Source of the DNA: Exiguobacterium acetylicum
Lineage (GTDB): Bacteria; Bacillota; Bacilli; Exiguobacteriales; Exiguobacteriaceae
DNA length: 64,000 nt
NCBI RefSeq assembly: GCF_022170825.1
Contig: NZ_CP081878.1
Location: forward strand, 894,001 to 958,000
Reading direction: 5' to 3'
Part shown: positions 8,462-17,657 of the stretch, piece after piece
Layout: each line of letters begins with the position of its first letter
How positions within the stretch are numbered: the first letter of the stretch is position 1
Translations under genes and position numbers: made by a program
The notes under the pieces: model-generated
Seen by the model: the letters and a program-made list of their open reading frames with translations, nothing else
Told to the model about the DNA's origin: nothing
Database searches by the model: none

Positions 8462-9996
8462 GAAGGAAGATCTCCTTTCGTTTCGAAGGTAATCGCCTGA
8501 TCAATGATTCGCTCTAGATGTTTCTTTTGTTTTTCAGCCTTTTCGACTTCAAATCCATAATCATGATCACCCGTATCGAGGACGAATCGGAGATGATCCT
8601 TCTCAACGAAAAGTTCTAGATGATCGACAGCTTTTCGCTCCGTCACATCGAGCGCATGACTTAATTTGAGTAAAGAGCCCAGTAGGTCAAAGCGATCCAG
8701 TGTTTTTTCGGTAAACCAATCCTTAAATGGCTTCGCTAGTTGTTGCATACGTTTTGCTGAAGAATAAGAGCTGACGAGCGACAGGGCGACGCGGTCTTTA
8801 TGTGTCATACCGTTCAGTTCGGTATTCGTCAAAAGGTAGAACGTCTGGTCCGATCGTGTATCTGGATTAATGTATTGCCCACAATAAAACAAGCGGCTTG
8901 CCGAATCGAGTAGCCGGAGATCGGACGCGCGTTCTGAAATCAAATCTAACGTAACAAGTTGCCGATACATCGACTTCGCAAGCGTGCCAATATACATTGC
9001 GCGATCGCGATTGACCTTATAATCGCTCTCAAGCTGATAGAGGCTTTGCTCACGCACGTTTTCGATCCGACGATAGGCTTCATCCTGCACATCGAATTCA
9101 TAAACAAGACCTTCACGAAGACCAAGATTGCTCATAACGAATTCTTCCGCTTCGATATGATGGGCTAACTCTTGGATGGCAATGAGTGCAGGAAGAAAAA
9201 TATCAATTCGATCCTTCGATAACCCTTCAATTTTTGATAGCTGTTTCGCCGATTTTCCTTCGAGATCGTCGACCATTTTCGTGAGTTCTTTCGCTTTGAT
9301 CTGATATTGGTGAACGCTTCGAAGCGGATAGTCCTGATTCGACTGATGGATCCGGACGAAGTTTCGGGCGGAACCACCAACACCAACTAAAGGAAGCTTT
9401 TTATCACTCAACCAAGGAATCGATTCAAATTGTTCACGTAAGAACTTGACCAGCTTTTTCTTATCACTACCGCTGAGTATCTCATCTGAAACAAATTGCC
9501 GTGTTAAGGTGACAGCGCCAAATGGAAAACTGTGATAGGCAACCATTTCGCGATTTTCAATCAATGTGACTTCCATGGAACCACCACCGATATCAACAGA
9601 AAAACCGTCTGTCAGGAAGGTCGAGTTGATGATGGCAAAATAGCCATAATATGCTTCTTGTTCGTCTGTTAAAACTTGAATGGAGAAAGGTGTGTTGTCC
9701 GTAACAGCAGCAACGATTGCCTCCCGATTCGTCGCATTGCGGATCGCTGCTGTCGCAACACAGATGGTTTCTTCGACTTCATGGGTGACACCGACTTCAT
9801 AAAATCGATGTAACGTTTCTTCGAGTAACGTGATACCTTCATCGTCGAGTGCTCCATCCTCATTGATATGAGCAGATAACCGAGCGACGACTTTAATATT
9901 TATCTTCTCGATGTAACGACCAGAAGCGATTGGATGGAAGATGACATATCGAATTGAGTTGGAACCAATATCGATGACTGCAAGTTCTTGTTTCAA
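8458..9996 (-). CDS. ppx: exopolyphosphatase (Ppx/GppA family)
   Basis: Hydrolyses terminal phosphates of polyphosphate, or pppGpp in GppA relatives. 512 residues from TTG 9996, chosen because AGAGAGGAGTCGG lies just upstream and the family signature AVIDIGSNSIRYVIF then begins a few residues in. The 76-residue extension to 10224 runs into the divergent znuC promoter and has no family resemblance. The ASKHA phosphate-binding loops are DIGSNSIR (about residues 10-17) and VDIGGGSMEV (about 135); an HD-like helical region makes up the C-terminal half. First gene of the ppx-ppk operon. Confidence 0.93.
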   Translation of the reverse strand: MKQELAVIDIGSNSIRYVIFHPIASGRYIEKINIKVVARLSAHINEDGALDDEGITLLEETLHRFYEVGVTHEVEETICVATAAIRNATNREAIVAAVTDNTPFSIQVLTDEQEAYYGYFAIINSTFLTDGFSVDIGGGSMEVTLIENREMVAYHSFPFGAVTLTRQFVSDEILSGSDKKKLVKFLREQFESIPWLSDKKLPLVGVGGSARNFVRIHQSNQDYPLRSVHQYQIKAKELTKMVDDLEGKSAKQLSKIEGLSKDRIDIFLPALIAIQELAHHIEAEEFVMSNLGLREGLVYEFDVQDEAYRRIENVREQSLYQLESDYKVNRDRAMYIGTLAKSMYRQLVTLDLISERASDLRLLDSASRLFYCGQYINPDTRSDQTFYLLTNTELNGMTHKDRVALSLVSSYSSAKRMQQLAKPFKDWFTEKTLDRFDLLGSLLKLSHALDVTERKAVDHLELFVEKDHLRFVLDTGDHDYGFEVEKAEKQKKHLERIIDQAITFETKGDLPS

Positions 9997-10123
9997 ATGA
10001 CTCCGACTCCTCTCTGCGATGCGTGCATTTAAAGAATTCCCTCTCTGAACAAGCCGAAAACAGCTAGCTTCTTTCTTTATTGTACCTTGATTTTTTTCAT
10101 AGGAGGATAGGAAGTTGTCAGAG

Positions 10124-10152
10124 TTGCACCGATAATTAGCGGACGCTATAAT
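10124..10152 (+). promoter_or_regulatory. sigma-A promoter of znuCB-zur
   Basis: TTGCAC (10124-10129), a 17-nt spacer and TATAAT (10147-10152), about 60 nt upstream of znuC. Confidence 0.75.
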
Positions 10153-10168
10153 AAGACAGTTGATTAAG

Positions 10169-10183
10169 ACGTAATTATTCCGT
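10169..10183. promoter_or_regulatory. Zur-box-like operator
   Basis: ACGTAAT-T-ATTCCGT is a 7-1-7 inverted repeat with 6 of 7 arm pairs matching. It resembles the B. subtilis Zur box core CGTAATnATTACG. It lies about 17 nt downstream of the -10 element, overlapping the early transcribed region, a position suited to repression when zinc is plentiful. The operon encodes its own Zur. Confidence 0.65.
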
Positions 10184-10211
10184 TTTACGAAAACGGAAGG
10201 AGTGAAAATAA

Positions 10212-10979
10212 ATGGAAACACCAATCATCGAAATCGATCAAGTCAGCTATGATTATCCGGATCGCCGAGTGTTGAACCAAGTCTCGTTTCAAGTTCAGCA
10301 AGGACAATTTTTAGCCATCGTCGGCGAAAATGGATCTGGGAAATCGACGCTGATTAAATGTATCTTAGGTCTATTGCAACCGAAAGGAACGATTCGTTTA
10401 TTCGGGCAACCCCAATCCCAATTCAATGAGTGGTGGCGTATTAGCTATGTCTCACAAAAAGCGGCATCGTTCAACTCGGGTTTTCCGGTAACTGTCGCAG
10501 AAGTCGTCGAGATGGGACTTTACGCGAAAAAAGGACTCTTTCGTCGTTTGTCTCGTGACGATCGAGAGAAAGTTCGGACTGCCCTTGAAACGGTCGGGAT
10601 GTGGGAACGGCGGGATTCGAAAGTCGGTGATCTATCCGGTGGTCAGCAGCAGCGTGTCTTCATCGCGCGGGCACTCGTCAATGATCCCGATTTAATGATC
10701 TTAGATGAACCAACTGTTGGTGTCGATCAGCGATACGTAAAAGAATTTTATGAAATCCTAGAAGAACTCCGTCGGGATAAACGTCGGACATTCGTTCTTG
10801 TCACACACGATATCCACTTCGTCAGTAAACTCGTCACGGATGTGATCCATCTTGTCGATGGACGCTTAGGTTGTAACTGTGGGATTAAAGAATACTGGGA
10901 ACTAGATGAACAGACGATTCGGTCACTCTATCCGGTTCCGGGACGCGTTCTCGTTCATGAAGGGAAGAGTGTCCAATGA
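10212..10979 (+). CDS. znuC: zinc ABC transporter, ATP-binding protein
   Basis: ATPase subunit of a ZnuABC/AdcABC-type metal importer, 255 residues. Walker A GENGSGKST (about residues 37-45), signature LSGGQQQR, Walker B LMILDEP and the switch histidine in LVTHD are present. The late sequence GRLGCNCGIKEYWE matches the family tail seen in zinc/manganese importers. RBS AACGGAAGGAG precedes the ATG. It overlaps znuB by ATGA. No substrate-binding gene (znuA) is in the window, so that component is probably encoded elsewhere. Confidence 0.92.
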   Translation: METPIIEIDQVSYDYPDRRVLNQVSFQVQQGQFLAIVGENGSGKSTLIKCILGLLQPKGTIRLFGQPQSQFNEWWRISYVSQKAASFNSGFPVTVAEVVEMGLYAKKGLFRRLSRDDREKVRTALETVGMWERRDSKVGDLSGGQQQRVFIARALVNDPDLMILDEPTVGVDQRYVKEFYEILEELRRDKRRTFVLVTHDIHFVSKLVTDVIHLVDGRLGCNCGIKEYWELDEQTIRSLYPVPGRVLVHEGKSVQ

Positions 10980-11845
10980 TTGAAGCATTCATGACGTTAA
11001 AGTTTTTACAGTATGCTTTGGTTGCTGCTATTCTGATCGGATTTACGGCACCTTTGATTGGTTCATTCGTCGTTGTCCGGCGGATGAGCTTAATCGCAGA
11101 CGCGTTGTCACACGTCACGTTAGCCGGAATTGCGCTCAGTCTGTTGATCTCTGGGATGGTCGCGCAACTAGCAGATTTGAATCCTCTGTATCTAGGAATC
11201 GTGACGGCTGTCATCGCGGCACTGACGATTGATTGGTTGCGTGCGAAGTATAAGCACTTTCAAGAACTCGCGATTCCAATCATCATGGCAACAGGGATGG
11301 GACTCGGTGCGACGTTCATTAGTCTCGCAAATGGCTTTTCGATGGACCTTGTCTCGTTCTTATTCGGAACGGTCTCGGCTGTTGCCTTGACGGATGTCTA
11401 CACGATTCTTATCGTGACGGTCGTCGTCGTCATCTTCGTCTTCGCCTTTTATAAGGAATTGTTGTTCCTGTCATTTGACGAGGAGCAGGCGCGCGTCTCC
11501 GGGATTCGCCTTCGCTTAGTGCATATTCTCTTTATGATCGTCGTTGCACTTGTCATCGCGATCAGTATGCGGGTTGTTGGGATTTTGCTTGTGTCGAGTT
11601 TAATCACGTTGCCAGTTGCGGCAGCACTTCGAATTGCGAAGAGTTTTAAGATGACGATCTTTTTAGCGATCATCTTCGGTGAGATTGCGACAGTACTTGG
11701 GCTCATTCTGGCTTATCAGTTTGATTTAGCACCAGGCGGAATGATCGTCTTGCTTGCAGTGCTTGAACTGATCATCGTCATGCTTTTGGAACGTTTTTGG
11801 ATAGGAGGGAAAACACATGAAGACGAACATCGAACAAGCGCGTGA
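10976..11845 (+). CDS. znuB: zinc ABC transporter, permease
   Basis: Integral membrane subunit of the ABC-3 family, 289 residues with roughly eight hydrophobic segments. The conserved early motif VVRRMSLIADALSHVTLAGIAL is typical of ZnuB/AdcB/MntB permeases, and LLVSSLITLPVAAALRIAKSFK of the coupling-helix region. Its 3' end overlaps the zur start by 29 nt. The presence of Zur in the same operon supports zinc rather than manganese as the substrate. Confidence 0.92.
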   Translation: MIEAFMTLKFLQYALVAAILIGFTAPLIGSFVVVRRMSLIADALSHVTLAGIALSLLISGMVAQLADLNPLYLGIVTAVIAALTIDWLRAKYKHFQELAIPIIMATGMGLGATFISLANGFSMDLVSFLFGTVSAVALTDVYTILIVTVVVVIFVFAFYKELLFLSFDEEQARVSGIRLRLVHILFMIVVALVIAISMRVVGILLVSSLITLPVAAALRIAKSFKMTIFLAIIFGEIATVLGLILAYQFDLAPGGMIVLLAVLELIIVMLLERFWIGGKTHEDEHRTSA

Positions 11846-12248
11846 ACGAATGAAGGCTTCCGGGTTTAAAATGACACCGAAGCGTCTCGATTTGCTATCG
11901 TATCTGTTTGAAGTGAATCGTTATGTCAGTGCACGGGAAGTGGCGGAAGCGCTCCGGACATCTCATCCTTCATTGAGTTATGATACGATTTACCGAAACT
12001 TGAACGATTTTTCGGAGATTGATTTATTAGAAGTAACAGAATTAGATGGAGAAATGAAATATCGAGCAGCATGTGCTTCAGGTCACCATCATCATCATTT
12101 GATTTGTCGAATCTGTGGTAAAACGGAGACATTGAATGTCTGTCCAATGGAATGGATTTCTCCAGTCCAAGAGACTGGCTTTGAAGTCGAAGATCATAAA
12201 TTCGAAATCTATGGTCGTTGTGCGAATTGTCAACGCATGACGTCCTAA
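11817..12248 (+). CDS. zur: Fur-family zinc uptake regulator Zur
   Basis: 143-residue Fur-family repressor. An N-terminal winged helix (about residues 1-80; recognition region LSYDTIYRNLNDF) precedes a dimerisation domain with the histidine cluster SGHHHHHLICRICGK and two CxxC pairs (CRIC and CANC) that hold the structural zinc. The sequence resembles B. subtilis Zur (YqfV) more than Fur or PerR, notably in HKFEIYG. RBS GGAGGGAAAAC. Being the last gene of znuCB-zur behind a Zur-box-like site implies negative autoregulation. Confidence 0.9.
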   Translation: MKTNIEQARERMKASGFKMTPKRLDLLSYLFEVNRYVSAREVAEALRTSHPSLSYDTIYRNLNDFSEIDLLEVTELDGEMKYRAACASGHHHHHLICRICGKTETLNVCPMEWISPVQETGFEVEDHKFEIYGRCANCQRMTS

Positions 12249-12254
12249 ATAATT

Positions 12255-12286
12255 GGGAACGTCCACTCGGGCGTTCTCTTTTTTTC
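12255..12286 (+). terminator. terminator after zur
   Basis: GGGAACG...CGTTCTC stem (12255-12278) followed by a T tract. Confidence 0.75.
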
Positions 12287-12343
12287 GTTTTGTAAGACTA
12301 GTCCTCTTCAAAACGGGAATAGTCGAACAGAGGTGATGAGAGG

Positions 12344-13774
12344 ATGATTTATGATGCGCTGGAAGCCCGACAAATTGATGAGTGGGCGCGAACATCTGGA
12401 CTACCACTTGAAGTGCTGATGGAACGAGCTGGAACTCAAATCGCAACTCGTATCAAGGACCGTCATACGAAGACAGACCGAATCTTGATTTTATGTGGGA
12501 CAGGCAATAACGGTGGGGATGGTTATGTAATAGGTCGTGAACTCTTACGTGATGGTTTTGATGTCACGCTATGCGCACCATTTGGAGAGAGTCGTTCGGA
12601 TACTTCAGATATCCATGTCCGTTATGCAGAAGCATTCGGGCTCGTAACGGAACAGCCGTGCGGTCAGTATGATGTCATTATAGATGCGTTGTACGGAACA
12701 GGATTTGATCCAGAGCGCATGAATCAAGCATTTATAACACAATGTGAATTCGTATCGGAACAAAAACGTCAAGGGGCACACGTCTATGCAGTAGACGTCC
12801 CGAGCGGTGTTCCAACGGATCATGCAAGAGGATTCAAGGAAATTGCGATTCGATCGGATATGACGTTTCAATTGCACGCAGCGAAACGGTCTGCTTTTTT
12901 ATTACGAACGGCTCCCTTTTATGGAGAATTAGAAACGATTGATATCGGATTACCAACGTTTGGTGAGTGGCGCTTATCAAGAGCGGATTTGAGCGCTTTG
13001 TTCAAGCGAGAACCATATGGTCATAAAGGAACGTATGGAACAGCATTATTGATTGGCGGAAGCGATACGATGCCAGGATCGATTCAACTTGCGACACGGT
13101 CAGCCTTACGAACAGGTGTCGGAAAACTTCAAGTGGCAACGACGGCACTTGCGAAACAGGGAATCATCGTTCAGGCGCCGGAAGCGATGGTCATTGATCA
13201 AACGTTATCAGCGATTCAAGACATGTTACCTTCTATATCAGCAGTTGGGATCGGTCCCGGTTTGTCGCAGGAATCAGTTGAGACCTGGGTAGACTATTTG
13301 CTTGAAAGTGATCTACCAGTGATTTTAGATGCCGGAGCGTTAATAAAAAATAGTTATCCTGAACGGACCGCGCCGATCATCGTCACACCGCATATTGGCG
13401 AATTTGCCCGAATGACGAATCAAAGCGTAGCGAATATTCAAGATGATCTATTTGGTCAAGCAACAGATTATGCCGTCTTGCATCAAGTAACCGTCGTCTT
13501 GAAGTCACATGTCATCTTAATCGTAAAACCGGATGGTGGAGGGTTCGTCGTCTCTGGTGCATCAAGTGGTCTTGCCAAAGGAGGAAGTGGCGATACGTTA
13601 TTTGGTATATTGACGAGTCTTCTTGCCCAACACCCAAAAGGGGAGATCGAAGAAACATTGGCACATGGAGCACAGTGGTATGCAGAGGCCTCGAAACAAG
13701 TCGAACGACGCTTACATCCGAGTAGCTTGCTTGCGACAGATGTCATTGATGAGTTAGGACGCATAGGGTTGTAG
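12344..13774 (+). CDS. nnrD: bifunctional NAD(P)HX epimerase / ADP-dependent dehydratase
   Basis: Repairs hydrated NADH and NADPH. 476 residues fuse an N-terminal YjeF-N epimerase (about 1-210; CGTGNNGGDGYVIGREL) to a C-terminal ribokinase-like dehydratase (about 225-470; HKGTYGTALLIGGS and KGGSGDTLFGILTSLLA). Both halves carry their signature loops, so both activities are expected. RBS AGAGGTGATGAGAGG. It is flanked by terminators on both sides and appears monocistronic. Confidence 0.92.
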   Translation: MIYDALEARQIDEWARTSGLPLEVLMERAGTQIATRIKDRHTKTDRILILCGTGNNGGDGYVIGRELLRDGFDVTLCAPFGESRSDTSDIHVRYAEAFGLVTEQPCGQYDVIIDALYGTGFDPERMNQAFITQCEFVSEQKRQGAHVYAVDVPSGVPTDHARGFKEIAIRSDMTFQLHAAKRSAFLLRTAPFYGELETIDIGLPTFGEWRLSRADLSALFKREPYGHKGTYGTALLIGGSDTMPGSIQLATRSALRTGVGKLQVATTALAKQGIIVQAPEAMVIDQTLSAIQDMLPSISAVGIGPGLSQESVETWVDYLLESDLPVILDAGALIKNSYPERTAPIIVTPHIGEFARMTNQSVANIQDDLFGQATDYAVLHQVTVVLKSHVILIVKPDGGGFVVSGASSGLAKGGSGDTLFGILTSLLAQHPKGEIEETLAHGAQWYAEASKQVERRLHPSSLLATDVIDELGRIGL

Positions 13775-13784
13775 AATATAGACA

Positions 13785-13827
13785 GAAAAGTCTTCCGTTG
13801 CATGCATGAGGGAAGACTTTTCTTTTT
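13785..13827 (+). terminator. terminator after nnrD
   Basis: AAAAGTCTTCC (13786-13796) pairs with GGAAGACTTTT (13811-13821), then CTTTTT. Confidence 0.85.
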
Positions 13828-13920
13828 AGGAAAGAATTGACACATTCTATTTGACAGGAGTATCATCAAGCGATGTCGAAACCTATATACGAAAATTCTA
13901 ATCGAAAGGAGGGAGAGGAT

Positions 13921-15750
13921 TTGGAGGACATCGTTCGAAAACAACAATGGTGGATTGGCAACTTTGCCTTGTTCATGATGTTTGTGGGTGCCCTGATCAT
14001 TTATACAACGACGGAAGAGACAATTAAGAATGCGTATTTAAGTCGTTCGGTCATTATTTCATTTTTAGTCATCATGGGTTTATTGATTTTTTATATCAGT
14101 CGTCGCAAAATGGGAGTGATTCTGCAAACACACTTACTATCCTTAATGCTACTCGTTGTTCCCATTACATCAATTAGCTTTTTACCGTATGCAGCCGTTA
14201 CCGTTTGGGCAAGTAGCTTTTTGTTTTTAATGATTGCTTTAATCTCTTATCAACGCATCATGATGTGGTATGCAATTATTGTTACCATTGCAACTAGTGT
14301 ATATGTGATGTGGAATGTACAGACGGTGACGGTAGAAATTGATCCGACCGACCATTATGGTCGGATTGGAATGATCATGATCGGTGTATCGATCGCTCTT
14401 GTGATCAACCACTTGCACATCCGGAATTTAAATCGGTTGAACGATCTCGCGACTCAGTTACATGATACAGCACGTAGCGATGAAGAAACCGGCGTCTTGA
14501 ATCGCCAAGGCTTAAATGAAATTGATTTTCCAAAACCCGAACAACAGCTTATTTTTGTCGGCATTCATTTAGAAAATTATTACGAGTTAGCACGGTATTT
14601 TGGAGAAGACATGCAGTCGCAAGTCTTGCGTGCTTGTATCGACCGACTCAAAAAAAAATTACCTCCTCATCAAGCCTTCGCTCGGATCGAAGCAGGAACA
14701 TTATTGATTGTCATGGAAAAGCCGGACGAAGTAGCGTGTAAGGAAGCAATGGAGGAGTTAAGCCAAGAAATTTCTGTTCCGTATGAAATCGAAGGACATC
14801 ATGTCTACGTCAATATATCCATCGTTATCGATAACGGAGAAGGGGCGACCAGTAATCGGAAGCGCCGGGTACAGCAGTTATTGACTGCGCTACAAGAAAC
14901 AGCGCAACAAAACGAGCGACTGATGTGTATCGACCAAGCATGGCGCATGGATCAAGAATTACGAGTCAAAGCAGCTCAATCATTAGCTCAGGCAAATATC
15001 GAAACAGATTTTCATCTGGTCTACCAATTACAGTATGATGTCCAATCAGAACAATTCATTGGTCTTGAAGCATTGGTTCGATGGAAGACGGAGCTAGAGG
15101 GAGCCGATCGACCATCTGTATTCATCCCGATTGCTGAAAAAAGTGATTTGATCATTCGACTAGGGGAATGGATTTTTGAGGAGAGTTGTAAAACGCGTAA
15201 AGCATTAATGGGTCTCGTTCCGGACCAGTTTACATTGTCCGTAAACGTATCACCTCGCCAGTTGACGAGTGAATCGTTCATGCCGTTCATCGAACGAACG
15301 TTACTCAAGTACGCATTAAAACCACAACAGATAAAAATTGAGATCACCGAGAGTCAATCGCTTGATTTTGAGAGCCAGTCGATTCATCGGGCGCTGAAAC
15401 GAATCAAAACGCTTGATTTCCCGGTATCACTCGATGATTTTGGTACCGGTCATGCATCTTATCACGTTCTCGAACGTTTATTACCGTTACGTCAATTGAA
15501 GATTCCGAAACAATTTATCGAACAAATTGGTGAATCGGAGAAGCGGCAGTCTATTCTCGAATCCATTTTTCAATTGAGCCAATCGATGCATGTCGAATGT
15601 ATCGTGGAGGGCGTAGAGACAGGAGAAGAAGTACGTATTGCGAAAGATATCGGCATTCATCTTTTTCAAGGCTATTTCTTTGCTAAACCGGTTCCACTTG
15701 AAGAAATCATATGTTTACTACAAAAAACAAATGAAGGAACGGTCCGTTAA
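13921..15750 (+). CDS. membrane EAL-domain c-di-GMP phosphodiesterase with degenerate GGDEF
   Basis: About 609 residues: five or six N-terminal membrane helices (to about residue 175), a degenerate GGDEF domain (TGVLNRQGL is kept, but RIEAGTL replaces the GGDEF loop), and a C-terminal EAL domain. Catalytic EAL features are retained: LEALVRW, SVNVSPRQL, ITESQS, DDFGTGHAS, EGVET and QGYFFAKP. One deviation is LKIPKQF where most families read LKID; the lysine is kept and the Asp is not. TTG 13921 is preferred because AAAGGAGGGAGAGGA precedes it directly; ATG 13873 (16 residues longer) is the alternative. Predicted to hydrolyse c-di-GMP, with the GGDEF remnant as a regulatory module. Confidence 0.85.
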   Translation: MEDIVRKQQWWIGNFALFMMFVGALIIYTTTEETIKNAYLSRSVIISFLVIMGLLIFYISRRKMGVILQTHLLSLMLLVVPITSISFLPYAAVTVWASSFLFLMIALISYQRIMMWYAIIVTIATSVYVMWNVQTVTVEIDPTDHYGRIGMIMIGVSIALVINHLHIRNLNRLNDLATQLHDTARSDEETGVLNRQGLNEIDFPKPEQQLIFVGIHLENYYELARYFGEDMQSQVLRACIDRLKKKLPPHQAFARIEAGTLLIVMEKPDEVACKEAMEELSQEISVPYEIEGHHVYVNISIVIDNGEGATSNRKRRVQQLLTALQETAQQNERLMCIDQAWRMDQELRVKAAQSLAQANIETDFHLVYQLQYDVQSEQFIGLEALVRWKTELEGADRPSVFIPIAEKSDLIIRLGEWIFEESCKTRKALMGLVPDQFTLSVNVSPRQLTSESFMPFIERTLLKYALKPQQIKIEITESQSLDFESQSIHRALKRIKTLDFPVSLDDFGTGHASYHVLERLLPLRQLKIPKQFIEQIGESEKRQSILESIFQLSQSMHVECIVEGVETGEEVRIAKDIGIHLFQGYFFAKPVPLEEIICLLQKTNEGTVR

Positions 15751-15756
15751 CAAAGC

Positions 15757-15805
15757 AAAGCCACTTCAGTCCGACGTGTGTTCGGAAGAGAAGTGGCTTT
15801 TTTGG
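15757..15805. terminator. bidirectional terminator between EAL and GGDEF genes
   Basis: AAAGCCACTTC (15757-15767) pairs with GAAGTGGCTTT (15790-15800). T-rich flank on the plus strand, A-rich flank opposite. Confidence 0.8.
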
Positions 15806-15811
15806 TATTCA

Positions 15812-16891
15812 TTACGATCGGTATTGTCGATATTGATTTCGACCTTGTGCTTTTGCTTCGTACAAAGCGTTATCCACTTGTTTAAAGACTGTTTCAGCAG
15901 GTTGTTGATGAGCAAACGCAATTCCTGCAGACACTGTAATGGATACAGCATGATCTTGCATGACGAATGGTGTTTGCTGAACAGCTGCTACGATTGTCTC
16001 GGCTAGGGCGACAGGAGGATGTAGTTCGATGTCTGGAACGATGACGATGAATTCTTCACCGCCATATCGACCAACGGTAACCGGTGCCGGGCAATGTTCA
16101 TTCAATAAAATTGAAAAGTGGCGTAAGACAGCGTCTCCGACAGCGTGACCATGTGTATCATTGATCGTTTTAAAGTGATCCAAGTCAAACAAGATGACAC
16201 CCCAAGAAGCCGTATTCTTTTCAAGTGTCGAGACTTTTTCTAAGATGACATGTCGATTCGCAAGCCGTGTCAATTGATCAGTCGAAGCAAGATAGGATTG
16301 ATAGGAGTATAGAACAAAATGTTGCTGAAGGAGCGAAGACAATCGATAAAACAAAAAGGCTCCACCAATCGTTAAAATGAAATACGGAATATAAATCGTT
16401 CCCCAGGCATCCGCAGGAGAGTTACTCATAATCAATCGCCATAGAACAAGCAAAGAACCGACAGTGACGATGGCAGAAAAGAAGTACCCTTGTCGTGAGA
16501 TGAACCGACGACAAATAAAAGAAAGTACTAAAAAACCAAGTAGTGTGCTGACGGAACTAAACAGAGCGTTTAGAGAATCCCCACTATCGATTAAAAATCG
16601 ATAGACCAGGAGCATCAGTCCGGTTACTGTGATACTAACATTACCGCCAAACAAGGCAGATAAAGCGAGCGGTAATAATCGTAAGTCAATCAATGCTCCA
16701 TTTAAATCGATGGCATGATGCATAAGTAGAATGCCGGTTATACCATTGGAAAGTCCGAAATAAAGACGAGTAGAAAATTTTGAGTCAGATTGAATCGGTA
16801 AACGATCGCGAAGTAGATAAAAGGTAAACGTAGAAACAAGAAAGATAATACAGATATTGATGAAAAAGATATTCACTGTCGCAAGCATCAT
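15812..16891 (-). CDS. membrane diguanylate cyclase (GGDEF)
   Basis: 359 residues: a hydrophobic N-terminus with about five or six helices (to about residue 185), resembling the 5TM-receptor type of signalling protein, then a GGDEF domain. The catalytic loop is intact as GRYGGEEF (about residues 275-282), with FDLDHFKTINDTHGHAVGD for substrate binding. The inhibitory I-site is missing: the RxxD positions read PAPV. Hence no product inhibition is expected at this site. It converges on the EAL gene, so synthesis and breakdown enzymes share one locus. RBS AGAGGAAAGG. Confidence 0.88.
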   Translation of the reverse strand: MMLATVNIFFINICIIFLVSTFTFYLLRDRLPIQSDSKFSTRLYFGLSNGITGILLMHHAIDLNGALIDLRLLPLALSALFGGNVSITVTGLMLLVYRFLIDSGDSLNALFSSVSTLLGFLVLSFICRRFISRQGYFFSAIVTVGSLLVLWRLIMSNSPADAWGTIYIPYFILTIGGAFLFYRLSSLLQQHFVLYSYQSYLASTDQLTRLANRHVILEKVSTLEKNTASWGVILFDLDHFKTINDTHGHAVGDAVLRHFSILLNEHCPAPVTVGRYGGEEFIVIVPDIELHPPVALAETIVAAVQQTPFVMQDHAVSITVSAGIAFAHQQPAETVFKQVDNALYEAKAQGRNQYRQYRS

Positions 16892-16964
16892 GAAGCCCTT
16901 TCCTCTTTAAAGTCTAAATCTAATGCCATTGTACGATATCTGACCATGCAATAACATTGGAAAT

Positions 16965-16989
16965 GGAAAAAACAGCCTAATCGGCTGTT
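16965..16989 (-). terminator. terminator after yqfW
   Basis: Minus-strand AACAGCC...GGCTGTT hairpin (16971-16989) followed by TTTTTCC. It starts right at the stop codon. Confidence 0.8.
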
Positions 16990-17559
16990 TTAACGAATTG
17001 GTGCAAATTTATGGATCTCTTGAACGGCTTCATTCCACGTAGCTACACGAATGACGTTATTCGGTAAGGCTTTACGATTATAAGGGGCGTCGAACAAAAT
17101 AACAGGAATAGATGTGTCTTCTGCAATTTGAACAGCATTCTCTAAGCGATCTTCCATGAACAGATCAAGTGATAGATCGCGGACGACTTGTACCTTGTCG
17201 TGTGAGCCCGTCATGATCAAGGAATCAAGAGGAAGTTCGTGTTGCTTGATCCATTCTTCTGTTACAGGACGAACGAGCTCTGATCGTGCTGTCACGTAGT
17301 GTAGGTCATACTGTTTCCGCAAATTCCATAAATGGTGGCGGACGTGTTCTTGAGGGATTGATTCCCGATAAATACCTGTCTCATGACCTGAATTCACCAT
17401 GTAGTCCCAAAATTCGATTTGATTCATATCGGTATACGTATGCAGTTCGTATTCAGACGCCTGATTAAAGTCAATCGACGTCCCAAGATGTTTATTCATG
17501 TAAGTGAAGCAAGAGGATGGATGTGTGATTGTTCCATCGATGTCGATTCCAATTTTCAT
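16990..17559 (-). CDS. yqfW: HAD-family 5'-nucleotidase-like protein (YqfW)
   Basis: 189 residues of the 5'(3')-deoxyribonucleotidase/NT5C branch of the HAD superfamily. Motif I is IGIDIDGTIT (nucleophile and acid/base Asp near residues 5 and 7), motif II VTARSEL, and motif III/IV LFMEDRLENA. It is smaller than sugar phosphatases and matches the length of B. subtilis YqfW. The order zur, yqfW, ispG is the Bacillus one with the nnrD and c-di-GMP genes inserted. Substrate not established. Confidence 0.75.
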   Translation of the reverse strand: MKIGIDIDGTITHPSSCFTYMNKHLGTSIDFNQASEYELHTYTDMNQIEFWDYMVNSGHETGIYRESIPQEHVRHHLWNLRKQYDLHYVTARSELVRPVTEEWIKQHELPLDSLIMTGSHDKVQVVRDLSLDLFMEDRLENAVQIAEDTSIPVILFDAPYNRKALPNNVIRVATWNEAVQEIHKFAPIR

Positions 17560-17622
17560 TTACAGTCACCCACGTTCTAAGAATTTTCTTCACTTAGTAT
17601 AACATAGTCGAAATCGAGATAC

Positions 17623-17653
17623 GAAAAAAGACTCCCCGCGAAGGAGGAGTCTA
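17623..17653 (-). terminator. terminator after ispG
   Basis: Minus strand: AGACTCC...GGAGTCT stem (17629-17652) followed by TTTTTTCG. Confidence 0.85.
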
Positions 17654-17657
17654 TATT

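Noticed and set aside
9997-10224. N-terminal extension of Ppx by 76 residues
   Set aside because: It covers the divergent znuC promoter and Zur-like site, has no family resemblance, and a well-placed RBS supports TTG 9996.
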